From positions 171,102,689 to 171,166,688 of the forward strand of contig NC_058523.1 in assembly GCF_904849725.1 (NCBI RefSeq): a DNA stretch of 64,000 nucleotides. The letters run 5' to 3'. Of this stretch, positions 33,714 to 44,762 are shown one piece after another (within the stretch, counting starts at the first letter, position 1; each line of letters opens with the position of its first letter). Source of the DNA: Hordeum vulgare subsp. vulgare (taxonomy: Eukaryota; Streptophyta; Magnoliopsida; Poales; Poaceae). The notes under the pieces were generated by a model. The model saw only the letters and a program-made list of their open reading frames with translations, ran no database searches and was not told where the DNA came from. The position numbers and the translations under genes are program-made.

Positions 33714-35620
33714 AAAACCTTGCTTGTCCTCAAGCAATTCATTTGACAAACTGAAAGCGACAAAAGAAAAACTTTTATGAACTATGTTTGATCTTGTTGT
33801 TGCAACTATGTCTAACTCATATCCAGAATTTCAGCAAGATCACAAGAAAACCACATAAGCAAATGACATCTAGGTCTCACGGTAAACTCATATCAATGGC
33901 ATAATCAACTAGCGAGCAAATAATAATAAGTCTCAAACGTCAACACTTCAATTAAAACAATCATGAAGCAGTACGAATAGATGGTATCTCGCTAGCTCTT
34001 TCTAAGACCGCAAAACATAAATGCAGAGCACCTTCAAAGACCAAGGGCTGACTAAACATTGTAATTCATGGCAAATAAGATCTAGTCACAGTCATACTCA
34101 ATATGAGTCAAAAGCAAAGCATAAAAATGATAGAGGTGCTCTCTAATTGGTGCTTTTATAAGAAGAGGATGACTCAAGAGGAACAAAAATAGACAGGCCC
34201 TTCGCAGAGGGAAGCATTGCTTTGCAGAGGTGCCAGAGCTCAAGCTTTTAAAACAGAGATAATAATTTTGGGTGGCATGCTTTCATTGTCAACGCAATGA
34301 CCAAGAGTTCTCACCATCTTCCAGGCTACACATGCTCTAGGCGGTTCCCAAACAGAAAAGTAAGGTTTTAACTCCCCCACCACCGATCAATCACACTCCA
34401 CGACTAGCCGAATACTCGGGTGCCGTCCATACCAACATCAACCCAGGGGGAGTTTTGTTTGCAATTATCTTTTCGATTTGAGCATGGAACTGGGCATTCC
34501 AATTACCGGCCCCTTTCTCGTGAATAATAGTGAACACACACATATCGAGGATAACATGCCTAGCATGGAAGATACTGATAGCCCCCTGTCACCACATAAG
34601 CGGTTCGGCCATGCAAAACAAATTATTTCTTCAAGGTTTAGAGAGTGGCACATGCAAATTTACTTGGAATGACAGGTAGATACCGCATATAGGTAGGTAT
34701 AGTGGACTCATATGGAACAACTTTGAGTTTATGGAAGTGGATGCACAAGCAGTATTCCCGCTTAGTACAAGTGAAGGCTAGCAAAAGACTGGGATGCGGC
34801 CAACTAGAGAGCGACAACAGTCATCAAAATGCATTGATATTAACCAACATTGAGTGCAAGCATGAGTAGGACATAAATCACGATGACCATGAATATCATA
34901 GAGGCTATGTTGATTTTGTTTCAAGTACATGCGTAAACATGCGCCAAGTCAAGCCACTTGAATCATTCAAAGGAGGATACCATCCTATCATACTACATCA
35001 CAGTCAACTCAAAATTCATGTTGGCATCCAAGACAAACCATTATAAGCTCCTAGCTAACTAAACATGGCATCAGAAACTATGATCTCTAAGTTGTCATTG
35101 CAAACATGTTTCTCTCACGACAAAGCTGTATCAGGAATGATGAGCTAGTCATATTTAGAAAAACAAAATAGATCGAGTTCATACCAGCTTTTCCAGGCTC
35201 AGTCACTTCATCATATATCGTCATTATTTCCTTTCACTTGCACGACTGAATGATGTGAACAATAATAAGAGTGCTCGTGCATTGGACTATGCTGGAATCT
35301 GCAGGCAAACACAAAGGAGAAGACAAAATAATAGGGCTCTTTGACAGATAAACAGATATGCATGCGAGAGCCACTAAACATTGTAACCATGGTATTCTAC
35401 CTTGAACCAAGGAAAAAGAAAACTATTTACACGGGAAAGCTCCCAACAAGCAAAAGAAGAACAAGAAAATCTTTTTGGGTTTTCTCAAACTAGACAAACA
35501 CACGAAAAGAAAACGAGAAAAAGAAAAACAAACTAGCATGGATGATACAATGGCAAAGTGTGAACACCGACTAACAAAGTGAAAGCGTAAGCAAGAATAT
35601 AAAGTCGGTGAGAAACACGT
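33714..35620 (-). mobile_element. Element G 3' internal region, non-coding
   Basis: No supportable gene is seen in this 1.9 kb between the polypurine tract and the PPT-like copy at 35621. Short frames on both strands lack motifs. Confidence 0.55.
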
Positions 35621-35633
35621 ACTCCCCAAGCTT
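35621..35633 (-). other. Polypurine-tract-like copy inside element G
   Basis: Minus strand aagcttggggagt is nearly identical to the 3' tract at 33700-33713 and lies about 20 bp after the stop of the extra ORF. Confidence 0.6.
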
Positions 35634-35654
35634 AGGCTTTTGGCCTAAGTTGGT

Positions 35655-36677
35655 CTACTCCCAAGGATGGTCCGGGCGATACCCAAAATCATAATGGGGG
35701 TTGTACGGGAGTGCTGCAGCCACTGCCTGAGTAGCTGCCTCACGGAGATGAGCAGCCTTTGCCTCCCTCTCATACTCCTCTATCTCTCCTCTGGTTATGT
35801 AATATCTCCGTTTTACCTGAAAGTCAAAGAAGGTGGGAGCTGGAAGGGTAATATGGAAAACACGCTGCCGGTTAAGTATTAAATGGTATAGGAGGGATTC
35901 ATCATCCCTCTCAAGGAACTGATAGCGTGTCAAAGCGGTGCAATCAAGGAAAGCTATATGGAGCGGGGGATCTCCTTCGCGGATGGGTACTCCAAGAAAA
36001 TTTGCTATGCGGGTGGCATAGGTCCCACCAAAGAAATCCCCTTCATTAGCATTATTATTCAGCCTCCTTGCTATTATAGCTCTCATGTTGAAACTTCTAT
36101 CACCCGTTATTGCGCTCTTAAGAATACTAAGGTCGGGTGCGCACATGTGACAATGCTCAATCTTGCCATTAATGCATCTGCCTACGAAGAGGGCAAAATA
36201 ATGCAAGGCAGGAAAATGAATGCTCCCCATGGTAGCCTGTGTAATATCTCTAGTTTCTCCAACAGTTATACCAGAGAAAAAATCTCTAACCGAAGATTTA
36301 GGAGGATCATTGAGACTACCCCAAATAGGTATCTTGCAAATTCTATTGAAATCCTCTAAATCCATGGTATACGATTTGTCATAGAGATCAAACAGTACAG
36401 ATGTATCACGGCCAACTGAAAATTTGAATCTACGAAGAAAAGAGGCAGTGAGAGTAACATACTGTTCACATTTATCGGAGATGAATTCTTCAAGTCCGAC
36501 GTTGTGAACAAGTGTATAAAACTCGTCTTTGAAACCTGCCTCAATCATGAATTCATTAGAAGGCCATTCACATGGTTGTACCTGTGCGTTCCTCGGTTGG
36601 TAAGGATCGGGCTCCCGAATCGCAAGACGGGGACCTCTCTCGCTTGAGGAACCACCATCATAGTTTGTCCTGAACAT
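35655..36677 (-). CDS. Element G extra ORF, Athila-ORF-like protein, 340 aa
   Basis: This frame is uninterrupted from ATG (36677) to the stop at 35655. The N-terminus MFRTNYDGGSSSERG is hydrophilic. A globular part follows, with blocks TASFLRRFKFSVGRDTSVLF, DLEDFNRICKIP, HFPALHYFALFVGRCI and FFGGTYATRIANFLGVPI. The C-terminus has a charged helix (EIEEYEREAKAAHLREAA). The layout resembles the plant Athila ORF-1/putative transposon protein families, judged by pattern only. No transmembrane segment is clear, so I do not call it env-like. An LTR-like segment lies about 400 bp upstream. Absence of stops contrasts with the decayed neighbours and suggests youth or selection. Function unknown. Confidence 0.68.
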   Translation of the reverse strand: MFRTNYDGGSSSERGPRLAIREPDPYQPRNAQVQPCEWPSNEFMIEAGFKDEFYTLVHNVGLEEFISDKCEQYVTLTASFLRRFKFSVGRDTSVLFDLYDKSYTMDLEDFNRICKIPIWGSLNDPPKSSVRDFFSGITVGETRDITQATMGSIHFPALHYFALFVGRCINGKIEHCHMCAPDLSILKSAITGDRSFNMRAIIARRLNNNANEGDFFGGTYATRIANFLGVPIREGDPPLHIAFLDCTALTRYQFLERDDESLLYHLILNRQRVFHITLPAPTFFDFQVKRRYYITRGEIEEYEREAKAAHLREAATQAVAAALPYNPHYDFGYRPDHPWE

Positions 36678-37059
36678 CTTCCTTTTCTGAAATTTTCAAT
36701 GACCCAAAGGAAAAGTGAACAAGGCTCAACTAAACTCGTAGCAACTACTCCCTCAAGTGCCTAGAGGACATATCACGCATCAAAACTACTTGGGACCAGC
36801 TAAAATTAGCATGCAAAGCTCAAGAACAGGGTCACCAAGGCAGCAAAAATACGCGACGTATAAGGCACTAGAGCAAAAACTAATTGGACCAATGGAGGAG
36901 TCACATACCAAGGAGCAATTTACCCAAAACAGTTTGGTGAATGGTGCTTTGCACAAGGAGATAGAAAATCCCAGCAAGAAGAGCAAGAACACGGGTTTGA
37001 GCTGCGAAACAATTTTTTCTGGAGGTAGGAGAAGCAGATGGGAGCTAGATTGAGTGGAG

Positions 37060-37260
37060 GGGGTGCACGTGGGCCCCACAAGCCTGGTAGGCGCGGCCAG
37101 GGGGTGCCCGCGCCTCCAGGGCTTGTGGCCCACTGGTGCAGCCCCCTGACTAGCTCTTCGTCTCAGAATTTTTCAAAAATTCCAGAAAAAATCATACTTG
37201 ATTTTCAGGACATTCGGAGAACTTTTATTTTCGGGGTACTTTTCTACGGGATGCTAAAAG
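37060..37260 (-). promoter_or_regulatory. LTR-like segment inside element G, upstream of the extra ORF
   Basis: Plus-strand gtgggccccacaagcc, the following GC-rich inverted repeat, and ttttcaggacattcggagaa with its flanks correspond to 33406-33570 of the LTR in the same order. The middle part is diverged. In element orientation it precedes the ORF at 36677, where a second promoter would be placed. Confidence 0.5.
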
Positions 37261-37458
37261 CAGAAAACAGGGAAACCTAAACTAAATCTATCATTTTTCT
37301 TCTAAGCTACCGAAGGTGAAAGCTTGGAATAGAGGTTTGTGACTCCTCGATTCATCCGTCTCATGGTCATCAAAAGAAATCCGTCAATGAGGTTGATCAA
37401 GTCTCCTTGACAAACTTTTTTCGAATCGCAAAAGAAAAGGAGAATTTTCGAATAGTCA
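37261..37458 (-). mobile_element. Element G spacer after protease (position where RT would be)
   Basis: The 198 bp between the protease stop and the LTR-like segment show no RT motif on either strand. Confidence 0.55.
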
Positions 37459-38696
37459 CTAAGTTACCTCAATGGGGATGTGCATATCCCCAACAAGCAA
37501 AACATACTTCATCTTAACAGTAGGTATAGGGCATTCAAAGCTCCCAATAAGAATCGATGAAGTTTTTTCGATAGCATTGATGCAATGTACTCGATATTGT
37601 TTCTTCGGAAAGTGCACCTTATGCTCATTACCATTGACATGGAAAGTGACATTGCCTTTGTTGCAATCTATAACAGCCCCTACAGTGTTTAAAAAGGGTC
37701 TTCTAAGGATGACCGGCATGACATCATCCTCGGGAATATCCACAATAACAAAGTCTGTTAAGATAGTGACATTCGCAACCACAACAGGCACATCCATGCA
37801 AATGCCGATAGGGAAAGCAGTTAGTTTGTCGGCCATTTGCAGAGAGATTTTAGTGGGTGTCAACTTATCCAGTTCAAGTCTACTATAAAGAGAGAGAGAG
37901 GCATAACACTAACACCAGCTCCAAGGTCGCATAAAGCAGTTCTAACGTAGTTTCCTTTAATGGAGCAAGGTATAGTGGGCACTCCGGGATCACCTAGTTT
38001 CTTAGGAGTTCCACCCTTGAAGGTATAATTAGCGAGCATGGAGGAAATCTCAACCTCGGGTATCCTCCTCTTATTAGTAACAATATCCTTCATGTACTTA
38101 GCATACGGAGACATTTTGAGCATATCTATCAAACACATTTGCGGAAAGACAGGTCTAATCATTTCAACAAATCGCTCAAAATCCTCATCATCCTTTTTCT
38201 TGGATGGTTTGGGAGGAAAGGGCATGGGTTTCTGAACCCATGGTTCCCTTTCTTTACCATGCTTCCTAGCAGCGAAGTCGTTTTTATCATATCTCTTATT
38301 CTTAGGTTGCGGGTTATCAAGATCAACATGTTCAATCTCCACATCCTTATCGTTGTTGGGTTGAGCATCATCATGAACATCACTATTGATATCATCATTA
38401 GGCTCATGTTCATCACCAGATTGTGTTTCGACATCAGAGGCAGAGACATCGTTTGGACTCTCAGGTGTAGCAGCAACAGGGTTGCTAGCGTGCAAATCCC
38501 TATCATCTTTCTTCTTCTTCCTAGGATGACTAGGTGCATTGGTGCTAACTCCTTGAGAATCTTGTTCAATTCTTTTAGGATGGCCCTCAGGATACAAAGG
38601 TTCTTGAGTCATTCTACTGCCTCTAGTGACGACTCTGATAGAATTGTCATTCAGCTCATTGAGCAAGTCATTCCGAGCCTTAAGTACTTGTTCTAC
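37459..38696 (-). pseudogene. Element G linker and aspartic protease (frameshifted)
   Basis: This follows gag in the same frame after a single stop codon (38697-38699). The first part is acidic and lysine-rich (NPQPKNKRYDKNDFAARKHG). The protease centre reads ALCDLGAGVSVMPLSL, the Asp-Leu-Gly-Ala form seen in Athila elements, at about 37890-37940. A frameshift near 37862 precedes the second half (VPVVVANVTILTDFVIVDIP), where the usual GRPFL block reads RRPFL. The frame ends at 37459. It would have processed the gag polyprotein; the frameshift disables it. Confidence 0.8.
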
Positions 38697-40187
38697 CTAA
38701 GTAGTAACCATAGAGGCATGTTTACTCAACAACTTAAGATCATTGACATTTCTGTCCACACAAGCACTTAAATGACTAAGCATACGAGCATTCTGTTCCA
38801 ATTGTCTGCTAACATAATCATTGAATCTCTGTTGTTTGGCAACGAAGTTATCAAATTCATCCAGGCATAAGCTAGCAGGTTTATCAAAAGGAATATCACT
38901 CTCATTGAATCTAAGAAGAGAATTTACTTCTACTACCTGTATCGGGTTATCAAGACCATGGATCTCTTCGATAGGTGGTAGATTTTTGACATCTTCAGAT
39001 TTAATGGCTTTCTCTTTCATACATTTCTTAGCTTCTTGCATATCTCCAGGACTGAGGAATAGAATACCTCTTTTCTTTGGAGTTGGCTTAGGAGGTGGTT
39101 CGGGAATAGTCCAAGCATTCTCATTGCACAAGATATTATTCAATAGGATCTCAACTTGTTCTACAGTTCGTTCCCTAAAAACACAACCGGCACAACTATC
39201 TAGGTGGTCTCTAGAAGCATCGGTAAGTCCATTATAGAAGATATCAAGTATCTCATTCTTCTCAAGAGGGTGATCAGGCAAAGCATTCAGTAGCTGGACG
39301 AGCCTCCCCCAAGCTTGTGGGAGACTCTCTTCTTCAACTTGAGCAAAGTTGTATATTTCCTGCAAGGCAGCTTGCTTCTTATGGGCAGGGAAGTATTTCT
39401 CAAAGAAGTAGTAAATCATACCCTGGGGGCTACGCACACAACCAGGGGCAAGAGAAGTGAACCAAGTCTTAGCATCATCCTTAAGCGAGAAAGAAAACAG
39501 CTTGAGGATATAGTAGTGGCAGATCTTTTCCTCACTAGTGAATAGGGTGGCTATATCGTGCAGTTTGGTAAGATGGGCTACAACCGTTTCGGACTCATAA
39601 TCGTGAAAAGGATCAGATCTGACCAGAGTGATTAACTCAGGGTCGACAGAGAATTCATATTCCTTATCGGTCACAAAGATAGGCGAAGTAGCAAACTTCG
39701 GGTCGTATTTCATCCTAGCTTTCAGAGATTTTTCTTTCCAATTGAGAAGTAATTTCTCAACATCATAGCTATCCTTACAAGCAAGAGAGTCCTCAGCTAT
39801 CTCTCCCTCCATAACATAACACTCAGGCATATCAGGCAATTCATATCTAGGAGAGCTAGTTCTAGCAGGCAAAATAGCAGGTTCTACTTTAATAATATCA
39901 GCAGTTTCAGAAGTATCATCACATCTAGCAACAACTCTAGCAATTTGTGCATCAAGGAATGCACCAAGTGGCAAAGCAGTATCAAGCATATCATCATCAT
40001 AAGCATCATGGGCAGCATAAGTAGCATCATCAAGCACATGCGACAAATCAAGATTTCTAGCAGGAGGTGGTGTCGCAAACTTACTCATAACTGAAGGTGA
40101 ATCAAGTGCAGAGCTAGATGGCAGTTCCTTACCTGTCCTCGTAGTTGAGGGCAAGACTTTGGTTTTTGGATCTTTCAGATTCCTCAT
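38697..40187 (-). CDS. gag: Element G gag, 496 aa
   Basis: The frame is open from ATG 40187, about 50 bp after the primer site, to TAG at 38697-38699. An acidic N-terminal part (residues 1-150) is followed by a retrotransposon gag domain at about residues 215-340: LKLFSFSLKDDAKTWFTSL, FFEKYFPAHKKQAALQEI, FAQVEEESLPQAWGRLVQLL and NEILDIFYNGL. The C-terminal part has a proline/lysine segment (PEPPPKPTPKKRG) and a coiled-coil-like tail. There is no classical zinc knuckle. Because linker and protease continue in the same frame, the TAG is either a mutation or a leaky stop. Confidence 0.85.
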   Translation of the reverse strand: MRNLKDPKTKVLPSTTRTGKELPSSSALDSPSVMSKFATPPPARNLDLSHVLDDATYAAHDAYDDDMLDTALPLGAFLDAQIARVVARCDDTSETADIIKVEPAILPARTSSPRYELPDMPECYVMEGEIAEDSLACKDSYDVEKLLLNWKEKSLKARMKYDPKFATSPIFVTDKEYEFSVDPELITLVRSDPFHDYESETVVAHLTKLHDIATLFTSEEKICHYYILKLFSFSLKDDAKTWFTSLAPGCVRSPQGMIYYFFEKYFPAHKKQAALQEIYNFAQVEEESLPQAWGRLVQLLNALPDHPLEKNEILDIFYNGLTDASRDHLDSCAGCVFRERTVEQVEILLNNILCNENAWTIPEPPPKPTPKKRGILFLSPGDMQEAKKCMKEKAIKSEDVKNLPPIEEIHGLDNPIQVVEVNSLLRFNESDIPFDKPASLCLDEFDNFVAKQQRFNDYVSRQLEQNARMLSHLSACVDRNVNDLKLLSKHASMVTT

Positions 40188-40237
40188 AGTGCTCAGCAGA
40201 CGTAAATCCCAAGTGATTCAGAGAATATAGTTGTGCC

Positions 40238-40255
40238 TCCCCGGCAACGGCGTCA
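40238..40255 (-). other. Element G primer-binding site (Asp-tRNA type)
   Basis: Read on the minus strand it is tgacgccgttgccgggga, one base from the standard aspartate site. It lies about 11 bases inside the 5' LTR end. Confidence 0.87.
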
Positions 40256-40266
40256 GAAAATGGTCT

Positions 40267-41709
40267 TGATAGCCCACAAGTATAGGGGATCGCAACAGTT
40301 TTCGAGGGTAGAGTATTCAACCCAAATTTATTGATTTGACTCAAGGGGAAGTCAAAGAATATTCTCAAGTATTAGCAGTTGAGTTATCAATTCAACCACA
40401 CCTAAAAGACTTAGTATCTGTAGCAAAGTATCAGTAGGAAGGTAGTGTGATAGCAACAGTAGCAACAGTAACCAGTAGCAGCAGAGTGACAGCAGTAGCA
40501 ACAGAGTAACAACAGTAGCAAGAGTGTAACAGTAGCAGCAGTGACAGCAGTAGCAGCAAAGTAGCGTAGCAAGGACCAGTAGTAAAAGACTCGTAGGCAT
40601 TGGATCGGAGATGGATGATTATGTCGGATGTTATTCATCATGCAACAGTCATAACACGGAGAGATATGTAACTAGCTCCAGTTCATCTATGTAATGTACA
40701 CATGTATTCTGTATGTAGTCATACGTGCTTAGGGAAAAGAACTTGCATGACATCTATTGTCCATCCCTCCCGTGGCAGCGGGGTCCTAATGGAAACTACG
40801 GGATATTAAGGTTCTCCTTTTAATAAAGAACCGGACCAACGCATTAACACTTGGTGAAAACATGAACTCCTCATACTATGGTCATCTCCGGGAATGGTTC
40901 CGGCTATTGTCACTCCGGGGTTGCCGAGTCATAACACATAGTAGGTGACTACAACTTGCAAGATAGGATCAAGAACACACATATATTGGCGACAACATAA
41001 TAGGTTCAGATCTGAAATCATGGCACTCAGGCCCTAGTAACAAGCATTAAGCATGACAAAGTAGTAGCAACATCGATCTCAGAACATAGTGGATACTAGG
41101 GATCAATCCTCGTGAAAACTAACTCGATTACATGATAGATCTCATCCAACCCATCACCGTCCAGCAAGCCTATGATGAGATTACTCATGAACAGTGAAGA
41201 GCATCATGGAATTGGCGATGAAGGAAGGTTGGCGATGACGATGGCGATGATCTCCCCTCTCCGGAGCCCAGAACGGACTCCAGATCTGCCCTCCATAGGA
41301 AGAACAGGAGGTGGCGGCGCCTCCGTATCGTAAAACGCGATGAACTCTTCTCCTTGATTTTTTTCCGGACGAAAGGGACTAAATAGACCTGAGATTGGAG
41401 GCATTGGAGCTTTGTGGGCCCCACAAGCCTGCCAGGCGCGGCCAGGGGGGCCCACGCTTGGTAGGCTTGTGGGCTCACAGCTCCACTTCCTCCGTTGACT
41501 CTTGCGCTGGTATTTTTTATATATTCCACAAAAATTCTCCGTAAATTTTCAGATCATTCCGAGAACTTTTATTTCTGCGCAAAAACAACACCATGGTAAT
41601 TCTGCTCAAAACAGCGTTAGTCCGGGTTAGTTCTATTCAAATCATGCAAATTAGAGTCCAAAACAAGGGCAAAAGAGTTTGGAAAAGTAGATACGATGGA
41701 GACGTATCA
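40267..41709 (-). repeat. Element G 5' LTR
   Basis: It matches 32261-33699, including the trinucleotide tract (about 40430-40580) and hairpin (41413-41475). It is followed on the plus strand by TSD taccc. Confidence 0.92.
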
Positions 41710-41714
41710 TACCC
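41710..41714. repeat. Target-site duplication of element G, right copy (TACCC)
   Basis: It is identical to 32256-32260; element E resumes here. Confidence 0.92.
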
Positions 41715-42873
41715 TAGATTGAGCGATTCCCTACATGGCGTATCTCACACGAGGCGAGTTACCCGCGAATGAGTTATTGGCTCGCCAAATTGTTTGTCGG
41801 TGCAAATCCATGGTCATACACAACGGCGAGTTGCATAAGCGAAGCACTTCAGGGGTATTTCAAAGGTGTGTCTCTTCCGAGGAAGGATGTATGATCCTCA
41901 ATGAAATTCATGCGGGTGACTGTGGTCATCATGCCGGGTCACGCTCCTTGGTTTCCAAAGCCTTTAGGCATGGGTTTTATTGGTTGATGGCTGATGCAGA
42001 TGCGGTAGAGATAGTTCGCCGATGCGATGGTTGCCAGAAATTTGGACGCCAGATGCACGTGTCAGCTCAGGAGTTACGGATGATTCCAATCACTTGGTCG
42101 TTTGCAGTCTGGGGGCTGGACATGGTTGGTCCTTTCAAGATGTCGTCTAATAAAAGACTCACCTATTGGTGGCGGTTGACAAGTTCACTAAGTGGGTTGA
42201 AGCAGAACCTGTTAGTAGCTGTGATGCACATACGGCTGTCAAATTCTTGAAAAAGTTGATCTTCCGGATTAGATACCCTCATAGTATCATTACCGACAAT
42301 GGTACTAATCTATCAAAGGGCGCAATGCAAGAGTTTTGCGGTCGCGAGCTTATCCGGCTTGACGTTTCTGCAGCCGCACATCTCGAGTCTAATGGACAGG
42401 CAGAAAGGGCGAATCAGGAAATACTACGAGGAATCAAGCCCCGGCTTATGGTACCTTTGGAGCGTACTCCAAGATGTTGGGTGGAAGAGTTGCCCTCAGT
42501 ATTATGGAGCATCACGACCAACCCAAACCGCTCCACGGGTTTTACTCCTTTCTTTCTGATCTATGGGGTAGAGGCGGTGTTGCCAAGTGACATCAGACAC
42601 GATTCACCATGAGTAGCTGCCTATGTGGAACAGGACAATGAGTTGGCACGACAAGATTTGTTGGATGCTTTGGAGGAAGAGCATGACTTGGCTGCATCGC
42701 GATCGGCAATCTATCAACGCGACTTGCAACGCTATCACAGCCACCGTGTCAAGAGCCAGACTTTTCAAGAGGGCGGCTTAGTGCTCCGGTTGATTCAAGA
42801 CCACACTACTTGGTGGATCTTCGCCATGATTAGCCAACTACAGAGGTTGAGACAACTCGTCCCTGGAATATAG
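41715..42873 (+). pseudogene. pol: Element E integrase (frameshift and nonsense)
   Basis: The zinc-binding HHCC part shows HAGDCGHHAGSRS and CDGCQKF at about 41905-42040. The core has the first catalytic Asp in WGLDMVGPF, the second in IITDNGTNLS, and the Glu in SNGQAERANQEI, so the D-D-E triad is present. A frameshift at about 42160 separates the first Asp from the rest. A TGA at 42610 (HDSP then VAAYVE) fits a former CGA. The C-terminal part (RDLQRYHSHRVKSQTFQEG) ends at 42873. It would have joined the DNA copy to the genome in the nucleus. Confidence 0.9.
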
Positions 42874-42973
42874 CCCATCTACGGCCTTACTACACCTACA
42901 GCCATGGGCTACTTTCTTTTCTGCAGATCTCAGAACTTGTAATCTTTTATTTATAAAGCAATAAAGGCGGCAC
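42874..42973 (+). mobile_element. Element E spacer between integrase and element H
   Basis: A hundred bases without coding signal, ending ggcggcac at the start of H. The stretch cttttatttataaagcaataaa is AT-rich and may hold a polyadenylation signal. Confidence 0.5.
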
Positions 42974-44507
42974 TGATAGGTCTCCGTCGTATCTGTAATT
43001 TTTGATTGTTTCATGTTAATATTCTACAATTTTCATATACTTTTGGCAACTTTTTATACTATTTTTGGGACTAACATATTGATCCAGTGCCCAGTGCCAG
43101 TTCCTGTTTGTTGCATGTTTTTGGTATCGCAGAATATCCATACCAAACAAAGTCCAAACACAATAAAAAATCTACGGGCATTTTTTTGGAATATTTATGA
43201 TTTTTGGGAAGAAGAATCAACGCAAAACGATGCCCGAGGGGGTCACGAGCACAGGAGGCACGCCCTACCCCCTCAGGCGCACCTGGCAGCCTCGTGACCA
43301 ACCCCTAAGGCGGTTGGGGCCCTTCTTTCACTGCAAGAAAGGTAATATCCGGAAGAAAATCGTGTTAAAAGTACACGTCAATTGGAGTTACGGATCTCCG
43401 GGAATTTAAGGAACGGTGAAAGGCTAGAATCTGGGAGCGCAGAAACAGAAGGACACAGAGAGAGATCCAATCTCGGAGGGGATCTCGCGCCTACGCCGCC
43501 ATGGAGACCATGGACCAGAGGGGAAACCCTTCTCCCATCTAGGGAGGAGGTCAAGGAAGAAGAAGAAGAAGGGGGGCTCTCTCCCCCTCTCTCCCGGCGG
43601 CACCGGAACGCCGCCCGGGACATCATCGTGTGACGGCGATCTACACCAACACCTCCGTCATCTTCACCAACACCTCCATCACCTTCCCCCATCTATATTC
43701 AGCGGTCCACTCTCCCGCAACCTGTTGTACCCTCTACTTGAACATGGTGCTTTATGCTTCATATTATTATCCAATGATGTGTTGCCATCCTATGATGTCT
43801 GAGTAGATTTTCGTTGTCCTATCGATGATTGATGAATTCCTATGATTGGTTTAATTTTCTTGTGGTTATGTTGATGTCCTTTGGTGCCCATCATATGAGC
43901 ATGTGCGTGGATCACACCATAGGGTTAGTAGTATGTTGATAGGACTATGTATGGAAGGGCAAGGGTGACAGAAGCTTCAGCCTAGCATAGAAATTGATGC
44001 ATACGGAATTGAAGGGGAATCAATATATCTTATTGCTATGGTTCGGTTTTACCTTAATGAACGTTAGTAGTTGTGGATGCTTGCTAATACTTCCAATCAT
44101 AAGTGCATAGAATTCCAAGTAAGGGATGACATGCTAGCAGTGGCCTCTCCCACATAAAACTTGCTATCGGTCTAGTAATGTAGTCAATTCCTTAGGGACA
44201 ATTCCGCAACTCCTACCACCACTTTTCCACACTCGTTAAACTAACGTAATTGTTTCTTTATCTAAACAGCTCCTAGTTTTTATTTACGTGTTCTTTATTA
44301 TCTTGCAAACCTATCCTATCACACCTACAAAGTACTTCTAGTTTCATACTTGTCCTAGGTAAAGTGAACGTAAAGTGTGCGTAGAGTTGTATTGGCGGTC
44401 GATAGAACTTGAGGGAATATTTGTCCTACCTTTAGCTCCTTGTTGGGTTCGACACTCTTACTTATCGAGAAATACTACAATTGATCACCTATACTTGTGG
44501 GTTATCA
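42974..44507 (+). repeat. Element H 5' LTR
   Basis: It starts tgataggtctccgtcg and ends cttgtgggttatca. A GC-rich hairpin lies at about 43241-43300. The frames at 43197-43692 are LTR sequence. Confidence 0.9.
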
Positions 44508-44518
44508 AGACCTTTTTC

Positions 44519-44536
44519 AGGCGCCTCTGCCGGGGA
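44519..44536 (+). other. Element H primer-binding site (Asp-tRNA type, mutated)
   Basis: aggcgcctctgccgggga sits where B, F and G have the aspartate site and differs from it at three or four positions. Confidence 0.65.
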
Positions 44537-44762
44537 GCAATAGCGTGGGGTGAATATTCTCGTGTGTGCTTGTTTGCTTTATCACTAAGTAGATTTATTT
44601 GCTCTTCTAAGTTGCTCTCTATCTTTAGTTATGGATATGGAACACGAAATACCAAAAACAATTAGGTGTACTTGCTACTCATGGAGATGGGGAACCTCCT
44701 AAAACCCTCGATGCTTGTTATGTGGAAAATATTATGAACTTCTTTAATAATCCGGAGACACG

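Larger units (their letters stand above)
32261..41709 (-). mobile_element. Element G: Athila-type Gypsy element with gag-protease and an extra ORF but no RT/integrase
   Basis: This is a complete 9,449 bp element on the minus strand with LTRs of 1,443 bp (40267-41709, its 5' LTR) and 1,439 bp (32261-33699, its 3' LTR). It has an Asp-tRNA primer site, a polypurine tract and TSD taccc. In its own direction it carries gag, protease, an LTR-like segment, an Athila-ORF-like frame and 2 kb of non-coding sequence. RT, RNase H and integrase are absent, so it needs a helper element. Confidence 0.92.

Noticed and set aside
35655..36677. Envelope-like protein in element G
   Set aside because: No signal peptide or convincing transmembrane helix is visible; Athila-ORF-like is the more cautious call.
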